Shown piece by piece: positions 11,889 to 22,561 of a stretch of DNA of 64,000 bases. How positions within the stretch are numbered: position 1 is the stretch's first letter; every line of letters begins with the position of its first letter. The position numbers and the translations under genes are program-made. The stretch comes from Cadophora sp. MPI-SDFR-AT-0126. Lineage: Eukaryota > Ascomycota > Leotiomycetes > Helotiales > Ploettnerulaceae. Where the stretch lies: NCBI GenBank assembly GCA_020747065.1, contig JAGMVK010000003.1:1426001-1490000 (forward strand), given 5' to 3'. The notes beneath the pieces are model-generated. The model was not told where the DNA came from, did no database searches, and saw only the letters and a list, made by a program, of their open reading frames with translations.

Positions 11889-14800
11889 TTAATTTCTGAT
11901 GGCTCCCAGATCACCTCCATTCCCTGTGGTACTACGTGACCTTGCTCGATTCACTGCCGATTTTGCCTCCTTCAGCCAGCTCTGGACATGAAACTTGGCC
12001 TTCAATTTGTGTCGACGTGCTCTCTCGACCCAGCGGCGAATCGGTCTTGCGGTCTCAGTACTCTTCCTGTTACCATTAAGGTCGGGACTTGACCTAGTAG
12101 CCGCAGGTACAGAGACTTCTACGCCATGCCTATCTCTCCATGTAATGTCGTCGTGTGATTGAGTGCCGGCTCTCATCGCATAGGGGGCTGCAATCCTAGC
12201 TCTTAGATTCGAAAGTCTTCCTCGCAGTCGTAGACTGTGGTTTGCCTGAACGTTCGAGCTATCATCAGAAAAAACGCTTCGCGCTTCAGATGTAATGAGT
12301 GGACTTGTTGTTACCAGAGGAAGCTGTGGGATGTTCGAAGCAACAGTTAGAGGTTTGATAATGGATGTAGGATTTGACGTAGAGCTTGATGGTAAGGTTG
12401 CATCATTCTGACTTGTATGACTGCTGGCTATGCTGGCCTTCCTTGAATGGAGATGCCTACTGACTTGGCGAAAGATATTGTCGATTCCTGTAGAAGGTGT
12501 GAAGAAGTCTTTTGGATTTCGCAGATGCATCAGAGGCTTTGATTCGCCTGGGTTGCGGTAGATGCGGACCGTTCCTTGAGTAGAGTTCGAGGCCCTCGTA
12601 ACTTTCAACTTGAACTTTGGTAGCTTCGGAGCTGAGGTCTGGCTGTCTGGAACGGCTAATGGGAGGCGAACAATAGAACTTTGTGCTGACCAAGGATAAT
12701 TCTCAGCCATGTTCCAGGGCCGGGAGTCTGGGGGTGACGTAGGACGTTGGGAGCTAGTTGATTTGACCTTGAGCTTCATTCGGAGCGGACGAAGTGAACT
12801 GCCAGAGCTTCCAGGAGGTGACACGCCTTCTTCTGCGGTAGTGCTTGTGCCGATGTCCAAAATCTTGGACAGCTCCTTTTTGTCTTCCAGAGTGGCTAAG
12901 CTTGGGTTTGGTGATTGAACTTTGGCAGGTACCGGCGGCTTTGCTTGATTTGGGCTGTTGCTCACATCATGTTCAAGAGGTGAGAATCTGCAAGGTAGCT
13001 CAACTTCCTCGGCTCCTAGTTGAGCTGTTGGTGATCCAGGTCGACTTGATGTCTCCGGTGGGAGGGGCGGAAGAGCCTTCATAAGTTGCGGGACACTGTT
13101 CTTCAGTTTCAGTTGTCTTGCGGGAGAGATCGGCTTTGGTGCCAGCATAGGAGATTCCGAACGAGGCATATCTCTCTTCGGATTCCGGTGACTGAAATTT
13201 GGCACACTGGTCGCTCCCTGGTCTGACATAGCAGAAAAGTCCAGTCGACGGCCTCCATAGTACTGACTACGTTTGAGGGGTTGTATCTGGGGCACACTCT
13301 GGCCATCTGCAGCCCTCCGACGATTGCAAAGAGACATAGGGGGAGCATGACCTTTCTCCAAGTCCATTTTCCGTAATTTTATTCCCTCGGGAATCGTTGG
13401 GGACGTCACAGGGGTTCTTCTCGCGTACTTAAGCTCCAAAGAGGTCTCTTGTGGCATCTGTTGTCTGTCAACTCTATTTTCTGCTTCGGAGATGTTGCTG
13501 TTCCCTGCTGCATCAACGATGATTTTGCCAGTATTAAATTCGCTGAATCCTTTTCCATCTTGTGTTTCAGCATCGCTATGACTTACAGTAATGCCTGCAT
13601 GCTGCCTGCTGAGAGATGGTAGAATTGGCTGACCTAGATATTCTGGCTCTCGAGATCCTCCTGCCTCCAGAACAGGAGTATCGGAGGTCATATCTAGTGC
13701 GGTATCTGTTATATGCTGAGACTGTGATGTGTCTTGTGCATTGGGTGGAGAAGGAAAGTGAGGAATACTGGTAATGACGCTGTACGAGCTCCTAGCAGAT
13801 GGCATCTCCACATCCCTTTCAAGGTTCTCGCTCAGTACAAGAGTATCTTGGATTTCTGGATTCGCGCTGGTTTCTGGCTTCTTAGGCTCCGGAAATTTCA
13901 GAGCCGACGAAGAAAAATTTCCGAATGCTTCGTCAACATGGCTTCTCAGTAATTGAGCTCCATAACCGAGTCCCGACAGTCTGACAGACTTTCGATCTTG
14001 TGATATGCTGCCTTGCTCAGCTTGAGGAGGTATTTCCGTCTTGACTGGTGTTGATTGGACAGTAAGACTCTCCTTCGCCTTCTTCGAATAATTGTGGCTG
14101 GCTGCATTCTGCTCGTCGAAGTGGGAAGGAATGGTCGACTCAGATGATAAGACTTGATACGCGCTATAATATTTGTTCGCATCATATTCCTTGGAAGGCG
14201 GTCTCTCTGAGCTCATAGGACGATCTTCTGGAATGGTTTTATCAATCCGAAATGGGGGCGGTGGGTCGATGGTCGCTGGTTCATTGTAAACCTCGACGTC
14301 GAAGTCTTCGGTATAGTCATAGTAGAGTGGAGATGGCGGGGGAACCTTTCCAGGTGTTGTTGTAGTTGATGGAGGCTGCGCAGATGAGTAGAGATTTACC
14401 GTGGACGCGAGACTGTAAGTGCTACGAGCAGGTGACGTGTTGACAGATGCTGGACCAGGTTTACGAGCCCAGTCATGGCTTGAGATTCCGTTGCTACGAG
14501 ACACCAATGGGCTTGAAGATCGTCGAGGGGGAGAAGACTGGCTGAGAAGGGATGGCGTTGATCTATTTGCGTCAGGCCGGAGCGATTGGTGGGGTCGACG
14601 TCTCTGTGCATATAAAGAGGACGGAGAGGATGTGCCATGTCCATGTCCCTAATTGCGAATGTCAACTCTATTCATTTATCTTAATGAGGTCCACCAAATA
14701 GTGGACCCATAGAGGGAATGGTGGGATCGTCAACTTACTGGAGGAAGTCTTTCAATCTCAGCTCGACGACTATAGTCTACGATGCCTCCATCGGCCAGTG

Positions 14801-15428
14801 CAGGAGAGGATGGGCGAAAACCCGGACGCTTCAATCGAGCCGGGTACGCAAAGGGGGATCGTGGGCGCTGAACCTGAGGATTTGCCTCGGCTTGACTTCG
14901 AAGACTATTGTAAGACCGATGATTTGATAGGGTATAAGATGAGTAGGATGTTTGAGTCATGGAATATGATCGATAGTCGGGCTCGTCAAAAACCCGGCTT
15001 GCGGACTTCTGACTAGCATTTTCGTACATCGATATGACCTCGGACGCGGCATCTCGAGCATACGAAGGCAATCGCTTCCTATCGTCCACCACAGGTACAC
15101 CGTATGGCTGAAAGTTCTGTCTAGGCTTTTGGTGTCCATTTTCGCGATTGAAGCTCGTACCGCGCTTTCGGGGTGTGCCGATTGACTGAGGAACCCGGGA
15201 TGGTTTGATGGAGAACATGCCGATATCCCCTGTTTCGGTGGTCGTCTTGAGCATGCCCTCACAGGCTCTGGGAAAGTTTGCAGGAGACCGATTTTCGTCG
15301 GAACCTTGAATGTTCATACTACTCCTCACCAGATCTCTTCCACTGTTCGCTCGAGGACGCATCGAAGTCGAGTCTCCATGGCCCGTGTCGTGACCCCTAG
15401 GGCGGGAAGGAGGTTGAATGGATTCCAT
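11889..15428 (-). CDS. Uncharacterised large disordered protein (1149 residues)
   Basis: Two exons, 15428-14739 and 14648-11889, joined across a 90-bp GT-AG intron, give 1149 residues. The junction turns PPV-stop into continuous coding (LPP then GHGHGTSSPSS). Composition is dominated by Ser, Pro, Thr and charged residues, so most of it should be disordered. More ordered islands occur near the C-terminus: SQTSAPKLPKFKLKVTRAS, a stretch ending FTPSTGIDNIFRQVSRHLHS, and a basic end (PIRRWVERARRHKLKAKFHV). The last looks like a helical nucleic-acid or membrane-binding segment, but that is only a guess. No catalytic motif, signal peptide or membrane span was seen. A scaffold or cell-polarity role would be speculative. 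Confidence 0.75.
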
Positions 15429-17810
15429 GGCTGGCTTGCGGATGTTGTGGAATCTTGTTGCCGCAAGCCGATTTGTTAAGGACCGGTAGAAGCAACAAGA
15501 GGTTTCCCCAAATGCCAGAAACCACCATCAACCTGATACACAGGTGGTCAAGAGGCAAACACAGGCACCATCGTCGGTTTTGGATATGGGCGGACGTAGT
15601 CAAAAGTCGCAGATGGAGAAGAAAAGAGAATCGGGCAAGAACATAAGTTGTAAGCATTGGAGCAAGGTAACGCGTTCGGGCCTCCAGAATTGGCAGGAAG
15701 GTTGGTCTCGAAGCTGTTCTGCCCAAACAGGAAGTCATGACACATTGTCGCGAAAGGCTCGACTTTTCCCGCTCCAGGCGGGGACTTCGAGAATTATTGA
15801 TTCGTTGTTTACATGACTGTCCTCTTGTTGCCATAGAATCACAATGCGTCAACAAGTCGCTCTAGGTATTATAAGACGCCCAGCAAGATAATGAGACTTC
15901 TTGGCACTGTCGAAATAGGCGAGATGGAGTGTCAACCTTATGTCTGGACGATGTAGACGATGTCTGTCTCATCGGAACAGAAGCAGGCATGTCACTTCTT
16001 CAGGAATCTTGACACGTATAGGAAAATGAGCATCCTAGCACTCCCCAAGCACGATAATCAATAGGAATCAGTCGATGCTACTGGTCCAAGGACCTAAGCC
16101 TTGGCTCCGTATAGACGCTGAATGAAGACTTCCAGGGGTCACATATCCTAAACATCCTCGAAGCCTGATTCAAGCTCTTACAAGGCTCTAAATTCGAGCT
16201 TACGCTGGAATGGTAACTCTTGCGCAGGAATTGTACCACGCGAAATCATGCCTTGAACATAGCTACCTACCGGCACCTGTCTTAGCAACATCGTTAAAAG
16301 AAATTTGTATAGACCGAAGAATAGATGAACTGGATTGTGAAAAGATCTGAATTTGTGAACATTTGTGAGTCCAAGAAACAGCCCAAAAAGGAGTGATTAC
16401 GCCTTTAATGCAAGCTGAGAAGGTCGCTGAAAATGATAACTTCTAGAATGTCAGCCTCGCACGAGAAATTGATGACTACAAAGACCTTTCCATAGCCATC
16501 TATAGATCTTGAGGAAGAAACCAATATTGAAATGCAAAGAAACAAATTTGATGTAACAAGCAATACAACAGCGGCAGAAAAACAAAACAAGTGTGCCACC
16601 ATATTGATTCATGAATCCATTGTCAGCGAGAACTTTCCAGCATAGCGGGCTACGTGTAGAACATAGCTTGCTTAAATTCAGTGTAAATGCTCAAGAGTTC
16701 TTCATAAATGAGATTGAATCACGGAGGGAATTCCAGGTGTTGCGCTAGAGAGAATTGGCCGACCAGAAGAATCTGCTTTGAGTGAAATGTAGCAAGCGAA
16801 TCTAGGACCTCCGTTGACAGAAAGCGCCCCAAAACACACAGCCACAGAAGTTGACAAATTGCATGAATCTAGGACAAGTACTTTGGATAGGGCACATGCA
16901 TAGACGGCATTTAGAGCCGAAACGACAGCATGCTTGTCTAAGGTCACTTAACGACAAACGGCAGCTGGCTCCAAAAAGGGAATTCCATGTTAAATCTAGG
17001 AGAGTACATGTGCGCTTATGTGATACAAAGGAGGCCCTGCTAAGGTCTTTTGTGACTTTCGTGGAAGAACAGGTGTTATCGGTCTCGCGTTATCCCTGAT
17101 TATGTGATTATGTGAACAGAAAGTAAGAACACGGTTGCTTTTACAATGGCGGCGGCAAAGAGGCCCGAATTTCTGCTTGGTAAAGACTTTACTTCCGCAT
17201 TCTGTGGGTAATAACATGTTTAGAAATGCAGTGCTGAGGACGGAAGGATCATACATGTAGCCTCATCCTTTGAGATGCCCGTTGCTGGAGTTGCATAATA
17301 GGATCTTAGGGGCGCAATTGGTGGAAGTGCCACTCAATTATAAATAAATCCTCGGATTCACTGGCACTGTGGCAACATTGATTACCCGCCTCTAAACGTA
17401 CCCGGTGGATGTGATCAGCACTTACTTTATTAGTGAATGCCACACTTTTTGAGCAGAGTTCGAAGTAACCTGGTCAAGTGGAATTCCTCGATCATAGAGG
17501 ACACATAATCGGAAGCTCGCCCCCGCAAGCGCTAGCGCCCGCTGTTCAGCTACTTCAGCCTTCCTCCCTATCTTGATCCTATTTTAAAATCCCCCCCATC
17601 GCCACTTTCTTTCCCTTCAATCAACCCTGATCTTTTATCTCGACAGTCGCAGAGGTATGTCGAAATCTCGATTAATATATAAAGTATCTGGCAGATCCCA
17701 TTTGCCATCATTCAATTCCTAGAGTCCTGTCTTCTTTACAGACATTTGACTAACTCGAGGGCTTTGATAGACCACAACCCAGTCCTCGATACTCGATACG
17801 ATATTTCAAA
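15429..17810. other. 2.4-kb gene-poor region upstream of PDI1
   Basis: No convincing gene is seen on either strand: frames are short and lack domain-like sequence. There is no simple repeat, tRNA B-box or mobile-element terminal repeat. The right end, from about 17560, is pyrimidine-rich and looks like the PDI1 core promoter and 5' UTR. Confidence 0.55.
17655..17721 (+). other. Possible 5'-UTR intron of PDI1
   Basis: A GTATGT donor follows a CGCAGAG exon end, and a pyrimidine-rich CAATTCCTAG acceptor lies about 67 bp downstream, all before the PDI1 start at 17811. Coordinates are approximate; transcript reads are needed to confirm it. Confidence 0.4.
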
Positions 17811-19618
17811 ATGCGCCCATTTCAAGCATTGGCCTTAGGCCTTGCCTCCGCCGCTGTTGCATCAGCTTCAGATGTTGCCTCTTTGACAAAAGATAGTTTC
17901 CCAGACTTCGTCAAGGAGTCTGACTTAACTCTCATCGAGTGTTGGTGATCCTCAGCTTCGGCGCCTACTTACCTGTGGACTCTAGCTAACATTATTGCTT
18001 CTTCTAGTCTTTGCAGTATGTTTCTTCTGATCTCTCGCTTTCCCTAAAGCTTTACTAACGCATGCTTCTTCAATTAGCCATGGTGGTGTGTATTCTCAGA
18101 GATGACACCTGTTCAGAGGCAATTACTAATTACATCACAGTGGACACTGCAAGGCGCTTGCACCAGAGTACGAGGAGGCCGCCACAACTTTGAAGGAGAA
18201 GAATATCAGGCTTGCTAAGGTCGACTGCACAGAGGAGGCTGATCTCTGCCAAAGCTTTGGCGTTGAGGGATACCCAACTCTGAAGGTCTTCCGTGGTCCC
18301 GATAATATCTCCCCATACTCCGGCGCGAGAAAGGCACCTGCGTACGTTACAAAATGCTCGCAGACGTAACTCGACTTTTGCTAATCATTTTTATAGGATT
18401 GTCTCGTACATGACCAAGCAATCTCTCCCTGCCGTTTCGATTTTGTCTAAGGATACTCTCGAGGACTTTAAAACTGCCGATAAGGTCGTTTTAGTTGCGT
18501 ACTTGGCCGCCGATGACAAGAGCTCCAACACCACATTCACAACCGTTGCTGAGAAGCTTCGGGACAACTTCCTTTTTGGCGCCGTCAACGACGTTGATGT
18601 AGCTAAGGCAGAGGGTGTTACCTTCCCAGCTGTTGTTCTCTACAAGTCATTTGATGAGGGCAAGACCGTTTTCACCGAGGCATTCGACACTGAGAACATT
18701 GAGAAGTTTGCTAACACCGCATCCATTCCTTTGATCGGCGAAGTCGGCCCAGAGACATACGCCGGTTACATGGCCACTGGAATTCCTTTGGCATATATCT
18801 TCGCCGAGACCGAGGAAGAGCGCACCACCATCTCTAAGGCCCTCAAGGATGTTGCCGAGCTTCACAGAGGCAAGGTCAGCTTTGCTACCATTGATGCTAA
18901 GGCATTCGGTGCCCACGCTGGCAACTTGAACCTGAAGGCCGACAAGTTCCCAGCTTTCGCCATCCAAGACACCGTCAACAACAAGAAGTACCCTTATGAC
19001 CAAGAATTGGAGATTACTGCTGAGACCATTGGCAAGTTCGTCGCTGAATATGTTGAAGGCAAGGTTGAGCCCAGCATCAAGTCTGAGCCAATCCCAGAGA
19101 CTCAGGAGGGCCCAGTCCAAATCGTTGTTGCCAAGAACTACGATGATATTGTCCTGGATGACAAGAAGGATGTACTGATCGAATTCTACGCCCCATGGTG
19201 CGGTCACTGCAAAGCTCTTGCCCCCAAGTATGACATCCTCGCCCAGCTCTACGCCGATGGCGGATTTACCGATAAGGTCACAATCGCTAAGGTCGATGCT
19301 ACCCTTAACGATGTCCCCGATGAGATTCAAGGATTTCCTACCATCAAGCTTTACAAGGCTGGCGACAAGAAGAACGCAATCACCTACAGCGGCAGCCGTA
19401 GCATTGAGGATCTGATCAAGTTCGTCAAGGAGAACGGCAAGCATGGTGTCGAGGTCACTTATGAGGAAGAAGCCGCTGAAGCTGAGAAGCCAGTTGTTGA
19501 GTCAATGGCTGAGCAGGCTGCTGCTGCAACTGAAGCAGCTAAGGAGGCGGCTGCGGGGGCCACTGAGGCAGTTAAGAGCAAGGCCACCGAGGCAGCTGAG
19601 GACCATGATGAGTTGTAG
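17811..19618 (+). CDS. PDI1: Protein disulfide isomerase (ER, HDEL-retained)
   Basis: Five exons (17811-17940, 18008-18015, 18078-18085, 18141-18341, 18397-19618) give 522 residues, a usual PDI length. It forms and rearranges disulfides in secretory proteins in the ER lumen. Seen: an N-terminal signal peptide (residues 1 to about 20), domain a with WCGHC at 48-52, b and b' domains, domain a' with WCGHC at 383-387, an acidic/Ala-rich tail and C-terminal HDEL. Exons 2 and 3 are each only 8 nt (TCTTTGCA, CCATGGTG) and encode the residues leading into the first active site. Each flanking intron has its own branch site (GCTAAC, TACTAACG, ACTAAT), and only this splicing gives [10 protein letters not shown] in frame. 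The long ORF starting at 18293 is just exon 5 with intron read-through. Confidence 0.96.
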
Positions 19619-20125
19619 AGGATTTTGTAGTCAATTGGGGCATAATTTTCATATTTTTGTTTTACCTCCTGAAATCCAGAGAGATATGAAGGGTATATCA
19701 GGATTGGAAAATCCTCCATAGCAAAATTGCCGGCGAATGGTTTTCGAGTACTTACCAAATACTGCATTTCCTAATCTGTGAATTCATTACTTAGTGACTG
19801 ATATATCGTCCTCGATCTGAAGTGAAGCCAGAGATGTTTAGGACTATAAATCTACGAAGAGAGGAGCTTCAGTGATGGTAAGCATATTGAATGTGTCCTT
19901 TGTTCTCAATGCCAGTTGTTGTATTATTCGTACTGTCCAGGCCGCTCGCTTGGCTTCTAGCCTGAGGTTGTACTACGTTACACCCCCGGATTCTCCACAG
20001 CTCTTGGTTACCAACAACACAAGTCCATTTCAAAGCAGACCAATTGAGTCAGGCAAAACAGGAAATATCTTTCGAAACTTGTGATTCGAATCCAATCCCC
20101 AGTACCAAAGCAAAAGAATAACAGA
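19619..20125. other. Intergenic region after PDI1
   Basis: PDI1 3' UTR followed by the promoter and 5' UTR of the next plus-strand gene. Nothing else was seen. Confidence 0.5.
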
Positions 20126-20725
20126 ATGGCATCGCGCATCCTCAGACCGGCAATGCGCCTCTCCTCCCCCTCTGCAACTCTCACATCCCGAAGCTTCCAA
20201 ACCTCTACTCGACGATTCGCGGAAGCCGCCGCACCTCTGCCAGTACGGAAACCAGTTGGTGCATTCAGAGGAGGGTCAGTTTCACCTGCTTTCTGTGGTT
20301 TGCGCGCGCTGCATAGCACGACTTCTTGCTATGCTCTGCTTTCGTCGCTTCTTCGGGGGAAATGGCGCTGGACATGATGCAAAGAGCTATCTGGCTAATA
20401 CAAATTCTGCAATAGACTTTTCGGGTTTCTCCTAGGAAGCACACTTGCTGGAGCCGGTGTATACTACTACGTTCTTGACGAGTACAAGGTTTCGAATGGG
20501 CTGCTCTCTGAGGATATCTATGTGCGTCTCTGCATCTAGTTCTTCATCTTACACAAACCGTAGAAGACCTTCCGGAAGAGGCGGACCTTATTTGGGTTGC
20601 TGGAACAAACTTTGAGCTCGAGCTGACTTCTATTACAGAGCCTGCAAGCATCGGTCCAACGCGTCCACAGCTACGTTCAGACCTTGGAGGAGAAGCTCGT
20701 TGAGTTGGAGAAAAAGAAAAAGTAA
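20126..20725 (+). CDS. Small mitochondrial-type single-span membrane protein
   Basis: Exons 20126-20274, 20416-20521 and 20639-20725 give 113 residues. The N-terminus is a typical mitochondrial presequence: rich in Arg, Ser and Thr, without acidic residues (MASRILRPAMRLSSPSATLT). A Gly-rich hydrophobic segment follows the first splice junction (LFGFLLGSTLAGAGVYYYVL) and fits one membrane span. The rest is a charged helix ending in a Lys/Glu coiled coil (VQTLEEKLVELEKKKK). All three exons join in frame, and the membrane segment is created only by splicing, which supports a real gene. The layout resembles small inner-membrane assembly or cristae-organising proteins, but I cannot name a family. 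Introns are 141 and 117 bp, longer than the local norm. Confidence 0.75.
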
Positions 20726-21134
20726 AGGGAAGGCGTTCAATGGAATTCGGAGGGGATAATGGAAGGATGTACATGATCTTTGTGGTCTTTGAATTTGGGT
20801 TGATACGGTTCGTGGTAAGGGAGGGGAAGGACATCATGGCAGAATTCCCGAACAGGGTGTACAACAGCTCTCGATTTCTATGCGATTGTCACTGCAAGCA
20901 CATAAGATACCAAGCAGCAGATTATCTGCGATGATACGATACCATGCCTCATCTCTTGAAGTTTCCTTGAATCTTGGACCTTGCCCAGCAGCTTGTGGCG
21001 AACAACTTTCCCCTCCCGCATTCTGTGCCTATGATTTTCTAGCCTCGTCTGCAAGCAAATGTTCTTCGTCAACACGCGACATCAAGCTTCCTCCGCTTTA
21101 CTACTCAACACACCTAACATGACTTTACGACATA
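20726..21134. other. Intergenic region
   Basis: These 409 bp between two plus-strand genes show no supported coding or repeat feature. Confidence 0.5.
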
Positions 21135-22108
21135 ATGATGAACTTCGGCGTTAGAGAGGTTGCAAATTCGAAGGCAGCTACAGCTCCAGGCTGGGCCTAC
21201 GTTCCAGATACTGGAGTTAATGCTTCAGTCGCAGCCTTGCAGCCTGCTTCACGGAAACGCGCTCGCAATCAGACCGTCGCCAGCAGCCACGAAACCACAG
21301 CGAGGCAGGATGCAAAGATACTCCGGGAACTAGCTTCTTTGGATCGTGAGAATGCGAAGGATGTATCGATTCCAGTGCCCATACGGCATCGTGACAATGC
21401 TGGGCGAGGTACGGCTCCTGGTCATAATACCCACCTGGAGCAAATTGCTAACTTCTTTGTCGAACAGTGAGCCATGGTAAAGTCACATCCAACGTTCGAA
21501 AGATCCTACAATCCCAAAAGACTTTCGCAAATCATCTATCCGACTTCGAAGCGCTCGCCCAAAACCCCTCCGCCGCCCCTACACCTCAACCTGTCTCGAC
21601 TCCAGCAAGATCGGTTCCACGCACAGCACCCGGCACAGCAGTACCACACCTCACAAGCAAAGGCACACGATCACATAAAAAGAAAGATCCGAATGCTGTC
21701 GCAGCTACCACACCGCTCCGCAGAGTCTCCACAGCCTCGACACCAGTACCCGTCAAATCTGAACCAAGCACGAAAGATACACCCATGCCAGATGCCCCAG
21801 TTCTCTCACAGGGGAACTCGACATTACCAATACCACATCCAGGAGATAAGGATGCACTTCTTGTGTCGAGAATTCCAGGAATGCCTTCAGCGGCAGAGAT
21901 AGAGAAGCTCTTGTCAGCTCCGCCGCTGACTTACAATGAGGCCAGAGGCCCTTGGGTTGAGGAGGATATGAGAAAACCTGTCAAGCAGTTCTGTGAGATA
22001 TGCGGTTATTGGGGGAGAGTTAAGTGTATGAGGTGTGGAGGGAAGGTTTGCGCTTTAGAGTGTTTGACTACTCATCAGCAGGAGTGCTTCCAGAGATATG
22101 GAGCATAA
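21135..22108 (+). CDS. VPS71: HIT zinc-finger protein, SWR1 complex subunit (Vps71/ZNHIT1)
   Basis: Exons 21135-21408 and 21468-22108 give 304 residues. Vps71/Swc6 (ZNHIT1 in animals) is a subunit of the SWR1 remodeller, which exchanges H2A.Z into nucleosomes. Seen: a conserved segment across the junction ending in NVRKILQSQKTFANHLSDFE, a Pro/Thr-rich linker, and a C-terminal HIT finger (C-x2-C, C-x2-C, C-x3-C, then H and C) within the last 40 residues, ending QECFQRYGA. The 59-bp intron has GTACGG and CAG ends, and the spliced codon GTG keeps the frame. Two consecutive ATGs open the frame; the first is used here. The HIT finger identifies the family; the choice of Vps71 rather than another HIT protein rests on the C-terminal position and the RKIL...QKTF block. 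Confidence 0.85.
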
Positions 22109-22561
22109 GGATGAATTATACGGCGTTTGGTAGGCATGGTTACTGCTGGCGTAGGGGACTTCTGTACCATTACTTGCAGCACTTTAAGTTCAATAAGAAG
22201 AGGCATATCACAAATAGAAAAGTCTAGTCAGTCGTTGAATGGACGATTGGACTGTGTAGTTTAACATTGAGATCCGGTCCGTGAAAGTAGTTGATGCCAC
22301 AAGAAGTTCATTCAATTAAAATCTGTCAACCATTGCTTCTAATATTTAAATTCCTACCGTCTTGTTACCAGAAGTCAATTTCATACATTAGTAGACTTCA
22401 ACATCATAATCGTGATCGTTCCTCAACGACTTAATTTTTCTCATGTGACAACGCGGCACGCGCCAAAACTTCGTCGCGTGCCTTCGGTGGCAAGGCTACC
22501 ATTACTTCAACCCCGCATCATCAATGTTCTGCCGTACAACCTCGAACAGCAGCACTTCGAG
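22109..22561. other. Intergenic region upstream of WSS1
   Basis: 3' flank of VPS71 and the 5' region of the next gene. An open frame runs into WSS1 from 22412 but begins with GTG, so it is treated as untranslated. Confidence 0.5.

Noticed and set aside
15397..15855. 152-codon minus-strand frame overlapping the 5' end of the 1149-residue gene
   Set aside because: Different frame from the coding exon, no domain; likely 5' leader.
18647..19444. 265-codon minus-strand frame inside PDI1
   Set aside because: Mirror of the codon-biased PDI1 last exon; no independent promoter, domain or splicing.
20070..20085. TTCGAATC, resembling a tRNA B box
   Set aside because: No matching A box, acceptor stem or T-stem pairing around it; it lies in the 5' leader of the mitochondrial-type gene.
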